Assembly: GCF_012927205.1 (NCBI RefSeq)
Contig: NZ_JABBGC010000001.1
Span: 1,178,001-1,242,000, forward strand
DNA from: Chitinophaga fulva
Lineage (GTDB): Bacteria; Bacteroidota; Bacteroidia; Chitinophagales; Chitinophagaceae
Length of the DNA: 64,000 bases
Direction: 5' to 3'
Position numbers and translations under genes: made by a program. The notes beneath the pieces were generated by a model. The model saw only the letters and a list, made by a program, of their open reading frames with translations, ran no database searches and was not told the DNA's origin. Shown here in pieces: positions 25,718 to 34,289 of the stretch (position 1 is its first letter; each line of letters begins with the position of its first letter).

Positions 25718-27208
25718 TTAAAATTTGTTAAACCACAATTTGGTGCCTTTCAGATCGCCTCCGATCGCTTTGGCTGCTTCCGTGTAAGCAGCCTGGTTTT
25801 GCGTCTGTTCAGTGACGAGGTAAGTAAGGCGGTAAGGCACAAAGGGAGCTGACTGGTCCATGCTACCGGAAACAGGGGCAATGAAAAATGCCTGGCCGCC
25901 CGGCTTTTTGAAATTGAGCCTTGTTCTCTCATACCAGCCCTGGAAGCCCTGCGGATACAGTGCCAGCCATTTCTGGGTACCGATCACGTTGCGCCAGTCG
26001 GCCGCATCGTAGGGTACTCCGCCCACAAACTTGTCAACGACAGCGTCTGTTATGCCCGTGTTATTGGTCAGTTTTTTCCAGTAATCAACAGAGGCTTTGA
26101 TGCCGTTGATATAGTGAGTGGAGGCTTCTCCCACGGTCATGCCGCGGGCGGCTGCTTCCGCCAGGATGAATTCCACCTCGGCATAGTTCATCAGGATGCC
26201 TGGCATGGTAGCGCTGTAGATCTGTGTACCCGGGTAGGAAAAGTGCCCGGGGGAAGGTCTGCTGGCATCAGAGCTGGCCCAACCATATGGCATGCCTTTC
26301 AACGTTTTATCGTCTTTGGAAGGACGGGCATAAATGGAGAGCCTGGGATCGCCGGTGGTTTGCATGTAATCCACCAGCGTGGCACTGACGAAGAAGTCAG
26401 GGATTTCCCTTTCAGAATCGTTGAAGGGGAATTTGTTAGGCGCAGCATTCAGGTAAATGAACTGTGCATTATCATCATTGCTCGTAAATGCCTGCTGATA
26501 GTGGGCTTCGATGATCTGTTTGGCTTTAGCACCGTCTGCGTCGGCCATGCGCATGGCTATACGAAGCATCAGTGAATGTGCCAGTTTGGCCCATTTATCG
26601 GCACTGCCGTTGTAGATCACATCGCCGGTGGCGGTCACGCCTTTATTGGCGTCGAATATGGCGATCTGTGCCTGCAGGGTATCGAGGAGATGGCCATAGA
26701 CTCCTTTCGCATCGTCGTAAGCAGGTTTGAGATTGCCTGCATCCAGCTGGAACGTGGAAGAATAAGGCACATTACCATAGGCATCTGCCAGTATCTGGTA
26801 TATCCAGCAGGAAGAAACACGGGCAATGGCTGTTTGAACGGCCAGTTGTGGTGTTGCTGGCTGGGTGGCATTTTGCCGTACGATCGTTTCCAGGTTGTTC
26901 AGCGAGATACGGTAAAGGTTGTTCCACATGGTGGAGTTGTTACCTTCATCCAGCTTGTAGCGGCTGTCATCTGTACGGGAATTGGCAGACCAGTACTGGG
27001 CATAATGCATGGCAATATACCCGTTCTGCAGGCCGCTGTACAGCACGTCCATAGCGGCCTTTTGCGCGCCGGCCAGCAAGTACTGCGGTTCCGCAGTAGT
27101 GGGTTTGGTTGGGTCGTGATTGATATCATCGAGCTTTTTACAACCGGTGAACGCCATGGCGGCCAGCAGCAGTAAAGCGGAGCTATATTTCAGAATCTTG
27201 TTGGTCAT
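25718..27208 (-). CDS. SusD/RagB-family outer-membrane lipoprotein
   Basis: SusD-like proteins sit as a lid on a SusC channel and catch substrates such as glycans or peptides. This 496-residue lipoprotein has a signal peptide with lipobox AMAFTGC followed by Lys-Lys. Its helical body with repeats such as LLAGAQKAAMDVLYSGLQNGYIA fits the SusD-like 2 subfamily, whose members often pair with peptide or unknown substrates. The ATG at 27208 is preferred to a GTG two codons earlier. It follows the SusC gene by 11 bp. No sugar hydrolase or regulator is adjacent, so the substrate is unknown. Confidence 0.9.
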   Translation of the reverse strand: MTNKILKYSSALLLLAAMAFTGCKKLDDINHDPTKPTTAEPQYLLAGAQKAAMDVLYSGLQNGYIAMHYAQYWSANSRTDDSRYKLDEGNNSTMWNNLYRISLNNLETIVRQNATQPATPQLAVQTAIARVSSCWIYQILADAYGNVPYSSTFQLDAGNLKPAYDDAKGVYGHLLDTLQAQIAIFDANKGVTATGDVIYNGSADKWAKLAHSLMLRIAMRMADADGAKAKQIIEAHYQQAFTSNDDNAQFIYLNAAPNKFPFNDSEREIPDFFVSATLVDYMQTTGDPRLSIYARPSKDDKTLKGMPYGWASSDASRPSPGHFSYPGTQIYSATMPGILMNYAEVEFILAEAAARGMTVGEASTHYINGIKASVDYWKKLTNNTGITDAVVDKFVGGVPYDAADWRNVIGTQKWLALYPQGFQGWYERTRLNFKKPGGQAFFIAPVSGSMDQSAPFVPYRLTYLVTEQTQNQAAYTEAAKAIGGDLKGTKLWFNKF

Positions 27209-27219
27209 CTTCACAAATT

Positions 27220-30200
27220 TTAGAATGATACATTCAGGTTTAAACCATAAGAGCGCAGCGAAGGCAGTGCTCCCCCTTCAATCCCCTGTATATTGGAAGA
27301 GGAGTTGATGATGTTGGCCGGATCGACGTTAGGCGCGTTGGACTTGATCAGCCACAGGTTACGGCCATAAAGGGAGAGACGGGCACTTTGCGCACCGATC
27401 TTTTTGTACCATGATTCCGGCAGGTTATAACCGATTTTTGCTTCTCTCAGGTAGATATAGCTGGCGTCGTACATATTGGCCCGGCTGATAACGTTACCAC
27501 CATTGGCCGCGAAGTGGTCCTGTGCGGTGATGTTAACAGTATTAGGATGACCATCAGCTGTTACACCCGGCACTATGATACCGTTTTCGCGGATATTGTT
27601 TTCCACGGTAGTCTGTAGCAAGCCTGATTTCTCTCCGTACAGGTTGGTGTAGGAGAAGAAGCTGCCGCCATGCTGGAAGTCAACCAGCGCTGACAGATAG
27701 ATGCCTTTATAGGTGAAGGTGTTGGTAACACCGCCTACATAATCCGGATAGGCGTTACCGAGAGGAACGCTGGTAGTGGTAGGCACATAGTGGCCTTTCG
27801 CATCTACTACTTTTTCTCCGTTCAGGTACGTATAGTCGGTACCGATGAGCGTGCCCAGCGGTTGCCCTACCATGGCCACTACAGAAACTTTCTGTGTACG
27901 GCGGTCGGTGCCGATGAGATACACAGGAAGGCTGGTATTGTACTGGTCGATGTTCATGCTGAGCAGCTTATTGCGGTTGCGGGAGAGGTTGGCATTGATA
28001 TCCCAGCGGAAGCCGTTTCTCAGGCGGATGGGGTTCAGGTTAAGGCCAATTTCAATACCCTTGTTTTCCACTTCCCCACCGTTAGCATACGCAGTAGTGT
28101 AGCCGGTAGCAGCGGGCAGTGACAGGTAGATCAGCTGATCTTTGGTCCTGCGGCGATAGTAGGTAAAGTCAACGCCTATACGATTATCGAGGAACTTCAG
28201 TTCTACCCCTGTTTCTATTTCGGTAGTACGTTCCGGTTTCAGGTCCCTGGTGTATTTGGTGGCAGAAGACTGCGTCACCGGATAGTTGCCAAAAGGCGGC
28301 TGGAACTCGTAGGTATCGTAGATCCGGTATGGATCCGCGTCATTACCCACGGCAGCAAGGCTTCCCCTTACTTTGCCGAAGGTCAGCCATTTCCATTCTT
28401 TCAGCAGATCAGAGAAAACAAAAGAGAGGGATGTTGACGGATAGAAGTATTGGTTGTTGCCTTTTAACAGGGTGGAGCTCCAGTCGCTACGGCCGGTGAG
28501 GTCGAGGAACAGCATGTTCTTATAACCGAGGTTGGCAGTAGCGAATACAGAGTTGATCTGTTTCTCGGCGAAATCGTCGATGACCTTTGCCGGTTGCACG
28601 GAGTTGTTCAGGTTGTACACATTCTTCACCAGCAGGCCTTGTTGTGTGCTACCGCCTGTGGTGGTCCATTTGCGGTGCATGATGTTGCCACCTACACTTG
28701 CATTCAGCTGGAATTCCTTGCTGAAATCTTTTTTGATATCGGCAGTAACCTGATAGTTCATTTCACGGGAAGTGCGTACCCTTTTGATATAGCCACCAAC
28801 GAGGTAGTCTTTGGCGGTCCTTTCTTCTTCGAGGGTATTGTAGTCGTCCATGAATACGCGGCCGGTGAAGGACAGCCATTTGGTAGCATCGATGTCTACG
28901 CCGGCATAACCGAAGAGGCGGTTACGGCTATCGGTTTCATAGTCCATATAACGGTTCCAGTATGGGCCGTTGCTGAACTGTACAGCTGGATCGCTCCATG
29001 ATTTACGGTTCCAGGTGATCTGTGAACCATCGCTGTATTTGAAGTTTTTCTCTTTCTCGATATCGAGCTGGCGCTGTCCGAACATGGTGAACTGAAGGGC
29101 CGGGTTGGGGCCGGTGAAACCGGTGCCAGGGCGGGCTTTGGCTTTCAGTCCTACGTAGTTCACAGAGGCCACAGCCCTAACGCCTTTGGTTACTTCGTAG
29201 TTACCGTTGAACGACAGGTTGTTACGGCTGGTGGTAGCATTGGGCAGCACAAAGGTCTGGTTCATGTTGCCATAAGACAGGCGGAAGCCTCCTTTGTCGT
29301 TACTACCGGCCATGGATATATTATTGGTGAGCGTAAAGCCGGTGCGGTAGAAATCCTTCACATTGTCGGGATGTGCCTCCCACGGGGCAGTTTGACCAAA
29401 GAGCGGATTGCCCTTGGCTTTGTCCCATGACCAGTAGTGGCGCACGAGGCGGCCATCCAGGCGCGGGCCCCAGGAAGCATCTTCATAGTACTGTGGCATG
29501 AGATCATACCGGCCTTTCCCGTTATTATCATCATATGCAGCGCTTTGTTCGTTGAGGAAAGCTTCGGGGTGTTGGTTGTAATAGAGTGTATCAAAGCGGG
29601 GGCTTGCGCCGCCGCCATACATATTCTGATAAGTAGGTAGTTTGTATACCTGATCGACCTGGGCATTGAGGCTATAGGTTACGCCTATACCGCGTTCGCT
29701 GTCGGGACGTTTTTTGGTGGTGATGAGCAGTACACCGTTGGCGCCTCGGCTGCCATAGAGGGCCGTGGCGGCTGCACCTTTCAGCACGGAGATGTTTTCG
29801 ATATCTTCCGGGTTGATGTCCTGGAGCGGGCTGCCGAAGTCGTAACCACCGCCGCCGTTGAGCTGACCCGGATCGTTGGTGCTGTTGTTCTGCATGGGTA
29901 CACCGTCTATGACGAAGAAGGCGTTGTTATCACCGAGGATGGATTTTACGCCACGGATGGTGATTTTAGAGGAGCCGCCCATGGAGCCGGTGTTGGTATT
30001 GATTTGTACGCCGGGCACTTTACCGGTGAGGGCGTTGACGAAGTTCACTTCTTTCGCTTCCTGTACAGCATTACCACTTACTTCCTGCATGGCATAACCT
30101 ACGGAGCGTGGGTTTTTCTTGATACCGAGGGCGGTAACTACCACTTCTCCCAATACTTTTTTGTTGGCATTTACAGGTGTGAGCGTGATGTTCAAAGGTT

Positions 30201-30672
30201 CTTTTTTCTCCACAATGATCGTCTGGTCTCCGAACGTTGGCGAAGTTATCGTGATGGTATCGTTTTGTTTAGCCTTGATAGTGAATTTACCATCCGGATT
30301 TGACTGAGCGTTGGTGCCGGTGGACTTATTACGGATGAGTGCACCAGGAACGGGTGTCGCTTTATCGTCCTTTACGAGGCCGTTGAGCGTGAACTGCCCG
30401 ATTTCCTTTTTTATCGTAGCGTCATCTGGCGGGAGGATCAGTCCTGTATCCTGTTTGGGTTTCACGGAATCCTGCGTGGGTTTCTTGGTGGTATCCTGCC
30501 TGGGTTTGGCGGCAGTGTCAGCAGCAGCTGGCTTGATAACAACCGGAACGGTAGTATCCGCAGGTTGCTGCTGGACGGTGAGATACCTTTCGGGTTTCGT
30601 GTATGCGCTGCTGGGGGTATAGCAGAAAAAGGCATAGCACAGCCCCGACCAGGCTAGTACATGGCTTCTCAT
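27220..30672 (-). CDS. SusC/RagA-type TonB-linked outer-membrane transporter
   Basis: A TonB-dependent barrel of about 1150 residues that imports the ligand held by its SusD partner. It has a signal peptide, then a Pro/Thr/Gln/Lys-rich linker. A CarboxypepD_reg-like domain follows (FTLNGLVKDDKATPVPGALI), and then the plug domain with SVLKGAAATALYGSRGANGVL, the SusC signature. The barrel ends with an aromatic C-terminus (LNLNVSF). The ATG at 30672 starts a good signal peptide; a longer frame from 30759 does not. SusD follows directly. Confidence 0.93.
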   Translation of the reverse strand: MRSHVLAWSGLCYAFFCYTPSSAYTKPERYLTVQQQPADTTVPVVIKPAAADTAAKPRQDTTKKPTQDSVKPKQDTGLILPPDDATIKKEIGQFTLNGLVKDDKATPVPGALIRNKSTGTNAQSNPDGKFTIKAKQNDTITITSPTFGDQTIIVEKKEPLNITLTPVNANKKVLGEVVVTALGIKKNPRSVGYAMQEVSGNAVQEAKEVNFVNALTGKVPGVQINTNTGSMGGSSKITIRGVKSILGDNNAFFVIDGVPMQNNSTNDPGQLNGGGGYDFGSPLQDINPEDIENISVLKGAAATALYGSRGANGVLLITTKKRPDSERGIGVTYSLNAQVDQVYKLPTYQNMYGGGASPRFDTLYYNQHPEAFLNEQSAAYDDNNGKGRYDLMPQYYEDASWGPRLDGRLVRHYWSWDKAKGNPLFGQTAPWEAHPDNVKDFYRTGFTLTNNISMAGSNDKGGFRLSYGNMNQTFVLPNATTSRNNLSFNGNYEVTKGVRAVASVNYVGLKAKARPGTGFTGPNPALQFTMFGQRQLDIEKEKNFKYSDGSQITWNRKSWSDPAVQFSNGPYWNRYMDYETDSRNRLFGYAGVDIDATKWLSFTGRVFMDDYNTLEEERTAKDYLVGGYIKRVRTSREMNYQVTADIKKDFSKEFQLNASVGGNIMHRKWTTTGGSTQQGLLVKNVYNLNNSVQPAKVIDDFAEKQINSVFATANLGYKNMLFLDLTGRSDWSSTLLKGNNQYFYPSTSLSFVFSDLLKEWKWLTFGKVRGSLAAVGNDADPYRIYDTYEFQPPFGNYPVTQSSATKYTRDLKPERTTEIETGVELKFLDNRIGVDFTYYRRRTKDQLIYLSLPAATGYTTAYANGGEVENKGIEIGLNLNPIRLRNGFRWDINANLSRNRNKLLSMNIDQYNTSLPVYLIGTDRRTQKVSVVAMVGQPLGTLIGTDYTYLNGEKVVDAKGHYVPTTTSVPLGNAYPDYVGGVTNTFTYKGIYLSALVDFQHGGSFFSYTNLYGEKSGLLQTTVENNIRENGIIVPGVTADGHPNTVNITAQDHFAANGGNVISRANMYDASYIYLREAKIGYNLPESWYKKIGAQSARLSLYGRNLWLIKSNAPNVDPANIINSSSNIQGIEGGALPSLRSYGLNLNVSF

Positions 30673-30787
30673 TGTATAGTGCTTGATTTGGTTACAAATT
30701 TTTTGTGCAGTTCTTGCAGACTGCTTATTGTTATCTGGACAATACATATCAAATAACAATACAATCGAAAGCCCTTTTACAATGGGC

Positions 30788-31243
30788 TTAAATTGATTTT
30801 ATCAGGTTTTTCCTCATTTCGTAGTGTGGAATGCCCACTTCTGTAAACTCTTCTCCACAGATTTCGTAGCCCAGTTTCCGATAGAAGCCTATGGCTTCTT
30901 TGCGCGCGTGCATCGTTAGTATTCCGAACCCGTTGTTCACTGCTGTTGTTTCTGCGAACTGGATAATTTCCCTGCCGATACCCTTTCCCTGCAGCGAGGG
31001 TGAAACCGCCATTTGCCGCAGCTGCACTGTGTTTTCACTGAAAGGTGAGAGGATGCAGCAACCTGCGAGCAGTTGTTTTTCGTTGAGCTGTTGAAATCCT
31101 CCGACGAGGATATCATTCATTTCCTGCTGCAGGTATTCAGTTGAAAATGTTAGTCCCAGCGGCTTCCGGAGTACTTCATCCCGAAGTGCTACCATATCGT
31201 GGTAGTCGCAACTACCGTATTCGATTATACGAAAATCCAGCAT
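30788..31243 (-). CDS. GNAT-family N-acetyltransferase
   Basis: A 151-residue acetyltransferase. The acetyl-CoA pyrophosphate loop SLQGKGIGREIIQFAE is clear, followed by the GFYRKLGYEICGEEFTEVGIPHYEMRK end typical of the family. Acceptor unknown. The ATG at 31243 gives the normal family length; a longer frame from 31297 adds an unlikely tail. It lies upstream of SusC on the same strand, but 115 bp and a small hairpin separate them. Confidence 0.85.
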   Translation of the reverse strand: MLDFRIIEYGSCDYHDMVALRDEVLRKPLGLTFSTEYLQQEMNDILVGGFQQLNEKQLLAGCCILSPFSENTVQLRQMAVSPSLQGKGIGREIIQFAETTAVNNGFGILTMHARKEAIGFYRKLGYEICGEEFTEVGIPHYEMRKNLIKSI

Positions 31244-31324
31244 TGATTTTTTTTTGATTAAAGTGTGCCATAAAGGTACAACGTGGGCCGGGAGCATATG
31301 CTACAGTCATCCGCACACAGGGGG

Positions 31325-31354
31325 TAAAACAAATAGCCTGCCAAGGGGCAGGCT
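31325..31354 (-). terminator. Terminator after the PRPP synthetase-like gene
   Basis: AGCCTGCC at 31335-31342 pairs with GGCAGGCT at 31347-31354. On the minus strand a T-rich run follows. Confidence 0.85.
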
Positions 31355-31385
31355 GAAAATAAGGATACAGGCTGATTTACAATGC

Positions 31386-32315
31386 CTAGCTTTTAGCGTT
31401 GATGGCGTTCACGATAAGTTGAGCGACGGATTTGACCTGCAGGAACTCATCCTGAATAAGCAATGCGTTGGGATGTGTGTCGGTGCAGACGATGCCTTTG
31501 ATGATGCCGCTGTCTTTGATTTTCTGAAATCCGTTGCCCGCGAAGATGCCGTGTGTAGTGATGACATAGATATCGCGTGCGCCGGCATCGCGGTAGGCTT
31601 CTGCGGCGTGGAGCAGAGAGCCGCCGGTGCGGATCATGTCATCATAGATGATCACAATTTTGTCATTCACATCCGCACTGATAGCGGTGATAGCGGTTTC
31701 TTCGCCGGAGATACGGCGTTTGAAGACGAATGCGGCCTGTACATGAAAGTCGTTGGCCAGTGATTCCACCCACTTGGCCCTGCCGGCGTCTGTGCTGGCC
31801 AGTACAAAGGTTTGACCGCCAGCCAGCTCCAGGGCCGCTTCTTTTACAAAGTCTTTCGCGTAGAGATGTACAGGGCGGACATCATTTTCAAAATACCAGG
31901 TGATACCGTCCACATGTAGGTCTATCAACATAATGCGGTTGCCCCGCGAAGTGTTGGGAAGCGAAGAAAAAAGAACCGCCCTTGTTTTGGCTTTAACGAT
32001 TTCGCCGTATTGGACTGCTCGTTCCATGGTAGAATATCCAAAGAAAGGGATCACGATGGTGAGGGAGTGGGCGCCCAGCTGTATGCAGCCGCTGGCCAGG
32101 TCGTATAGTTCGAGTGTTGCTTTATCATCGATGGTGCCGCCTATGAGGACGACTTCTTTGTTGCTGATTTCACTGACGATGCGGTGATAGTGTTCTCCGT
32201 CCGGAAAATCACGGATTTCCAGTTCTCCGTTTTCCCAGGGAGCATCTGGCAGTGATAGGATACGGTCTTTCAGATATTGATAGTGCTGTGTAGCAAAAAT
32301 GATCTTCTGTGGCAT
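31386..32315 (-). CDS. Divergent ribose-phosphate pyrophosphokinase-like protein
   Basis: A 309-residue member of the PRPP synthetase fold. Shared features are the FPDGEHYHRI ATP-site segment, DLHVDG with the catalytic His, the KRR loop (FVFKRRISGEE) and the PRPP loop VIIYDDMIRTGGSLLHAA. However, the YARQDRK motif of normal enzymes is here YSTMERA, so the Arg known to bind ATP in bacterial Prs is replaced by Thr. DLHAGQ has also become DLHVDG. It may be a paralogue with altered activity rather than the housekeeping Prs. It is monocistronic with its own terminator. Confidence 0.8.
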   Translation of the reverse strand: MPQKIIFATQHYQYLKDRILSLPDAPWENGELEIRDFPDGEHYHRIVSEISNKEVVLIGGTIDDKATLELYDLASGCIQLGAHSLTIVIPFFGYSTMERAVQYGEIVKAKTRAVLFSSLPNTSRGNRIMLIDLHVDGITWYFENDVRPVHLYAKDFVKEAALELAGGQTFVLASTDAGRAKWVESLANDFHVQAAFVFKRRISGEETAITAISADVNDKIVIIYDDMIRTGGSLLHAAEAYRDAGARDIYVITTHGIFAGNGFQKIKDSGIIKGIVCTDTHPNALLIQDEFLQVKSVAQLIVNAINAKS

Positions 32316-32366
32316 GATAATGGTGAATTGAAGTAAAAATAAGCTATTTATAAGGCTGATAATTAA

Positions 32367-32374
32367 TATTTTTG
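32367..32374 (+). promoter_or_regulatory. Putative -7 element before the CarboxypepD_reg-like gene
   Basis: TATTTTTG fits TAnnTTTG. A second match, TAAATTTG, lies nearer the gene at 32431-32438; either could be used. A CCCGC/GCGGG hairpin falls between them. Confidence 0.35.
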
Positions 32375-32455
32375 CGGCCGAGCACTGTCACATACCCGCT
32401 TTTTTAACTTTTCATTTGCGGGTGGAACGTTAAATTTGATAGATTAGTACGTCCA

Positions 32456-33181
32456 ATGATTCGTTTTTTAGCATATATCGGAGCACTGTTTTTCTTCTTT
32501 TTCATATGCCAACAGCATATATCTGCACAGGTAAGATTGTCTGGTATGGTGGCTGACCAGGAGACCAAAACGGGATTGCCATTTGTTTCCATCGTTAACA
32601 AGAGAACGATGACGGGTACTCTCAGTAATGAGAATGGCCGCTATTATATTGAGGCCCTGCCGGGAGATACCCTTGAGTTCTCCATGCTTAGTTATGCCCA
32701 GCGCCAGATCGTTGCACCGGGGATGTCCACTACACAGGACGTTTATTTGCAGAGACGGCTGTTTGAGCTGCAGGGGGTCAATGTAAAAGGGATCAACCAC
32801 ACCAAGGACTCCCTCGCCATGCGGCAGGAATACGGCCGTTATTTCAATTATAAAAAGCCGGGGGCCATGGACGTGCTAAAAACACTGCCAGCCAATCCCA
32901 TTACGGCATTAACTTACCTTGTGCCCAGCAAAACGCGCAAACGGAAGGAGCAGTTCCGTGAGCAGCTGGTGTACTGGGAAAAAGAAAAGTATATTGATTA
33001 CCGTTATTCTCCCGAACTGGTGGCAAAGATGACCAAACTGCAGTCGCCGGAGCTGGATTCCTTTATGCATAGGTACCGCCCAGGCTACCAGTTCCTGAAC
33101 GATGCTTCCGAGTATGATCTGCTGTTATTCATTAAGCAGTCGTTCGAAGATTATCAAAGAGCAAAAGGGAATAAACAATAA
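32456..33181 (+). CDS. CarboxypepD_reg-like domain protein
   Basis: A 241-residue protein with a signal peptide ending ISAQ. A CarboxypepD_reg-like beta-sandwich of about 85 residues follows (VRLSGMVADQETKTGLPFVSI), and then a charged helical C-terminal half without known motifs. Such stand-alone proteins occur widely in Bacteroidota, probably in the periplasm or on the outer membrane. It is closed by a terminator and so is not in one message with fecR downstream. Function unknown. Confidence 0.75.
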   Translation: MIRFLAYIGALFFFFFICQQHISAQVRLSGMVADQETKTGLPFVSIVNKRTMTGTLSNENGRYYIEALPGDTLEFSMLSYAQRQIVAPGMSTTQDVYLQRRLFELQGVNVKGINHTKDSLAMRQEYGRYFNYKKPGAMDVLKTLPANPITALTYLVPSKTRKRKEQFREQLVYWEKEKYIDYRYSPELVAKMTKLQSPELDSFMHRYRPGYQFLNDASEYDLLLFIKQSFEDYQRAKGNKQ

Positions 33182-33206
33182 ACAATCATCTTCCTGTATA
33201 AAAATA

Positions 33207-33239
33207 AAAGCCCGGGACATCATTGTTCCGGGCTTTTTT
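33207..33239 (+). terminator. Terminator
   Basis: AAGCCCGG at 33208-33215 pairs with CCGGGCTT at 33228-33235, followed by T residues. It separates the CarboxypepD_reg-like gene from fecR. Confidence 0.85.
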
Positions 33240-33341
33240 ATGTGGTTATATTACCAAATTGTTAACCTGCAAAACGGACTAGGAACTTCTTATTTCCCGG
33301 ACGTACTCTATGTGTAAATACCCTGAGCAGGGACCGGGATT

Positions 33342-34256
33342 ATGGATAAACAGTTACTGGAAAAGTATTTTAAAGGGCAATGCACAACACAGGAAGTCGC
33401 CGTCGTTGAAAATTGGCTTTCTTCAGCAGACACGATGCTGCTGGATGAGTTTATGATGGGGAAATGGGAGGAAGCCAATGCGCCTGTTGTGATGAAGCCC
33501 CGTGTACACAGATTCTGGTATGGTGCCACCGCAGCAGCCGTGATCGGTATCATTGTTTCCATTGCCTTTTTCTGGCAACACCGTACAGGCACCCGCCCTG
33601 TTGCCGTGAAATGGGATACCCTGCACAACACCAGCGACAATATACAATTGTTCACCATGGAGGATGGCAGTGAAGTCTGGCTTAATACGCATTCGTCTAT
33701 CATTTATCAGAACAGGTATAATAAGGAATCGAGGGAGTTATGGCTGCATGGTGAAGCTTATTTCAAGGTAACCAAAGACGAGGAACGGCCTTTCCTGGTA
33801 CACACCGGTCGCCTGACGACCACCGTACTGGGTACTGTATTCAATATTGCCACCTCCAATATGGCCGACGGCAGCATTCAGATCAGCTTGTTGGAAGGGA
33901 AAGTAGCCGTGAGCAAACCAGATTCATTTAACGAAGTATTGTTGCCCGGCCAGATGTTGAACTATGCAGACGGAAAACAACCACAGCTGACAAGCTTCGA
34001 AAAGAGTGATGTGCTGGACTGGAAAAAAGGGAAAATTCATTTTAACCACACCCAACTGGCAGATGCATTAGCCCGGTTACAGCAGCGTTATGGCTGCCGG
34101 ATTATACTGGATGACCCGTCGTTGGGCAAAAAGAAAATTTCAGGTGAATTCAACCGGGATATGTCTTTAGAAAAAATTCTATCCACATTGGGTTATGTAC
34201 ATGATATCTCATTCGTACGGATTAACGACACCACATACCAAACACACAGTAAGTAG
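33342..34256 (+). CDS. FecR-family anti-sigma factor
   Basis: A 304-residue inner-membrane protein with a cytoplasmic N-terminal domain of about 60 residues. A single membrane helix at 61-78, a periplasmic FecR domain (WDTLHNTSDNIQLFTMEDGSEVWLN onward) and a DUF4974-type C-terminal domain follow. These proteins hold an ECF sigma factor until a TonB receptor with an STN domain signals. The receptor gene follows after 33 bp, but no sigma gene precedes it. A FecI-like sigma gene lies 9.2 kb away on the other strand. The pairing is inference. Confidence 0.92.
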   Translation: MDKQLLEKYFKGQCTTQEVAVVENWLSSADTMLLDEFMMGKWEEANAPVVMKPRVHRFWYGATAAAVIGIIVSIAFFWQHRTGTRPVAVKWDTLHNTSDNIQLFTMEDGSEVWLNTHSSIIYQNRYNKESRELWLHGEAYFKVTKDEERPFLVHTGRLTTTVLGTVFNIATSNMADGSIQISLLEGKVAVSKPDSFNEVLLPGQMLNYADGKQPQLTSFEKSDVLDWKKGKIHFNHTQLADALARLQQRYGCRIILDDPSLGKKKISGEFNRDMSLEKILSTLGYVHDISFVRINDTTYQTHSK

Positions 34257-34289
34257 CTAACTACATCCATTTAAAATAAAGAATACATT

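Noticed and set aside
30673..30759. 29-codon N-terminal extension of the SusC protein
   Set aside because: A normal signal peptide begins at 30672, and the extension is not signal-like.
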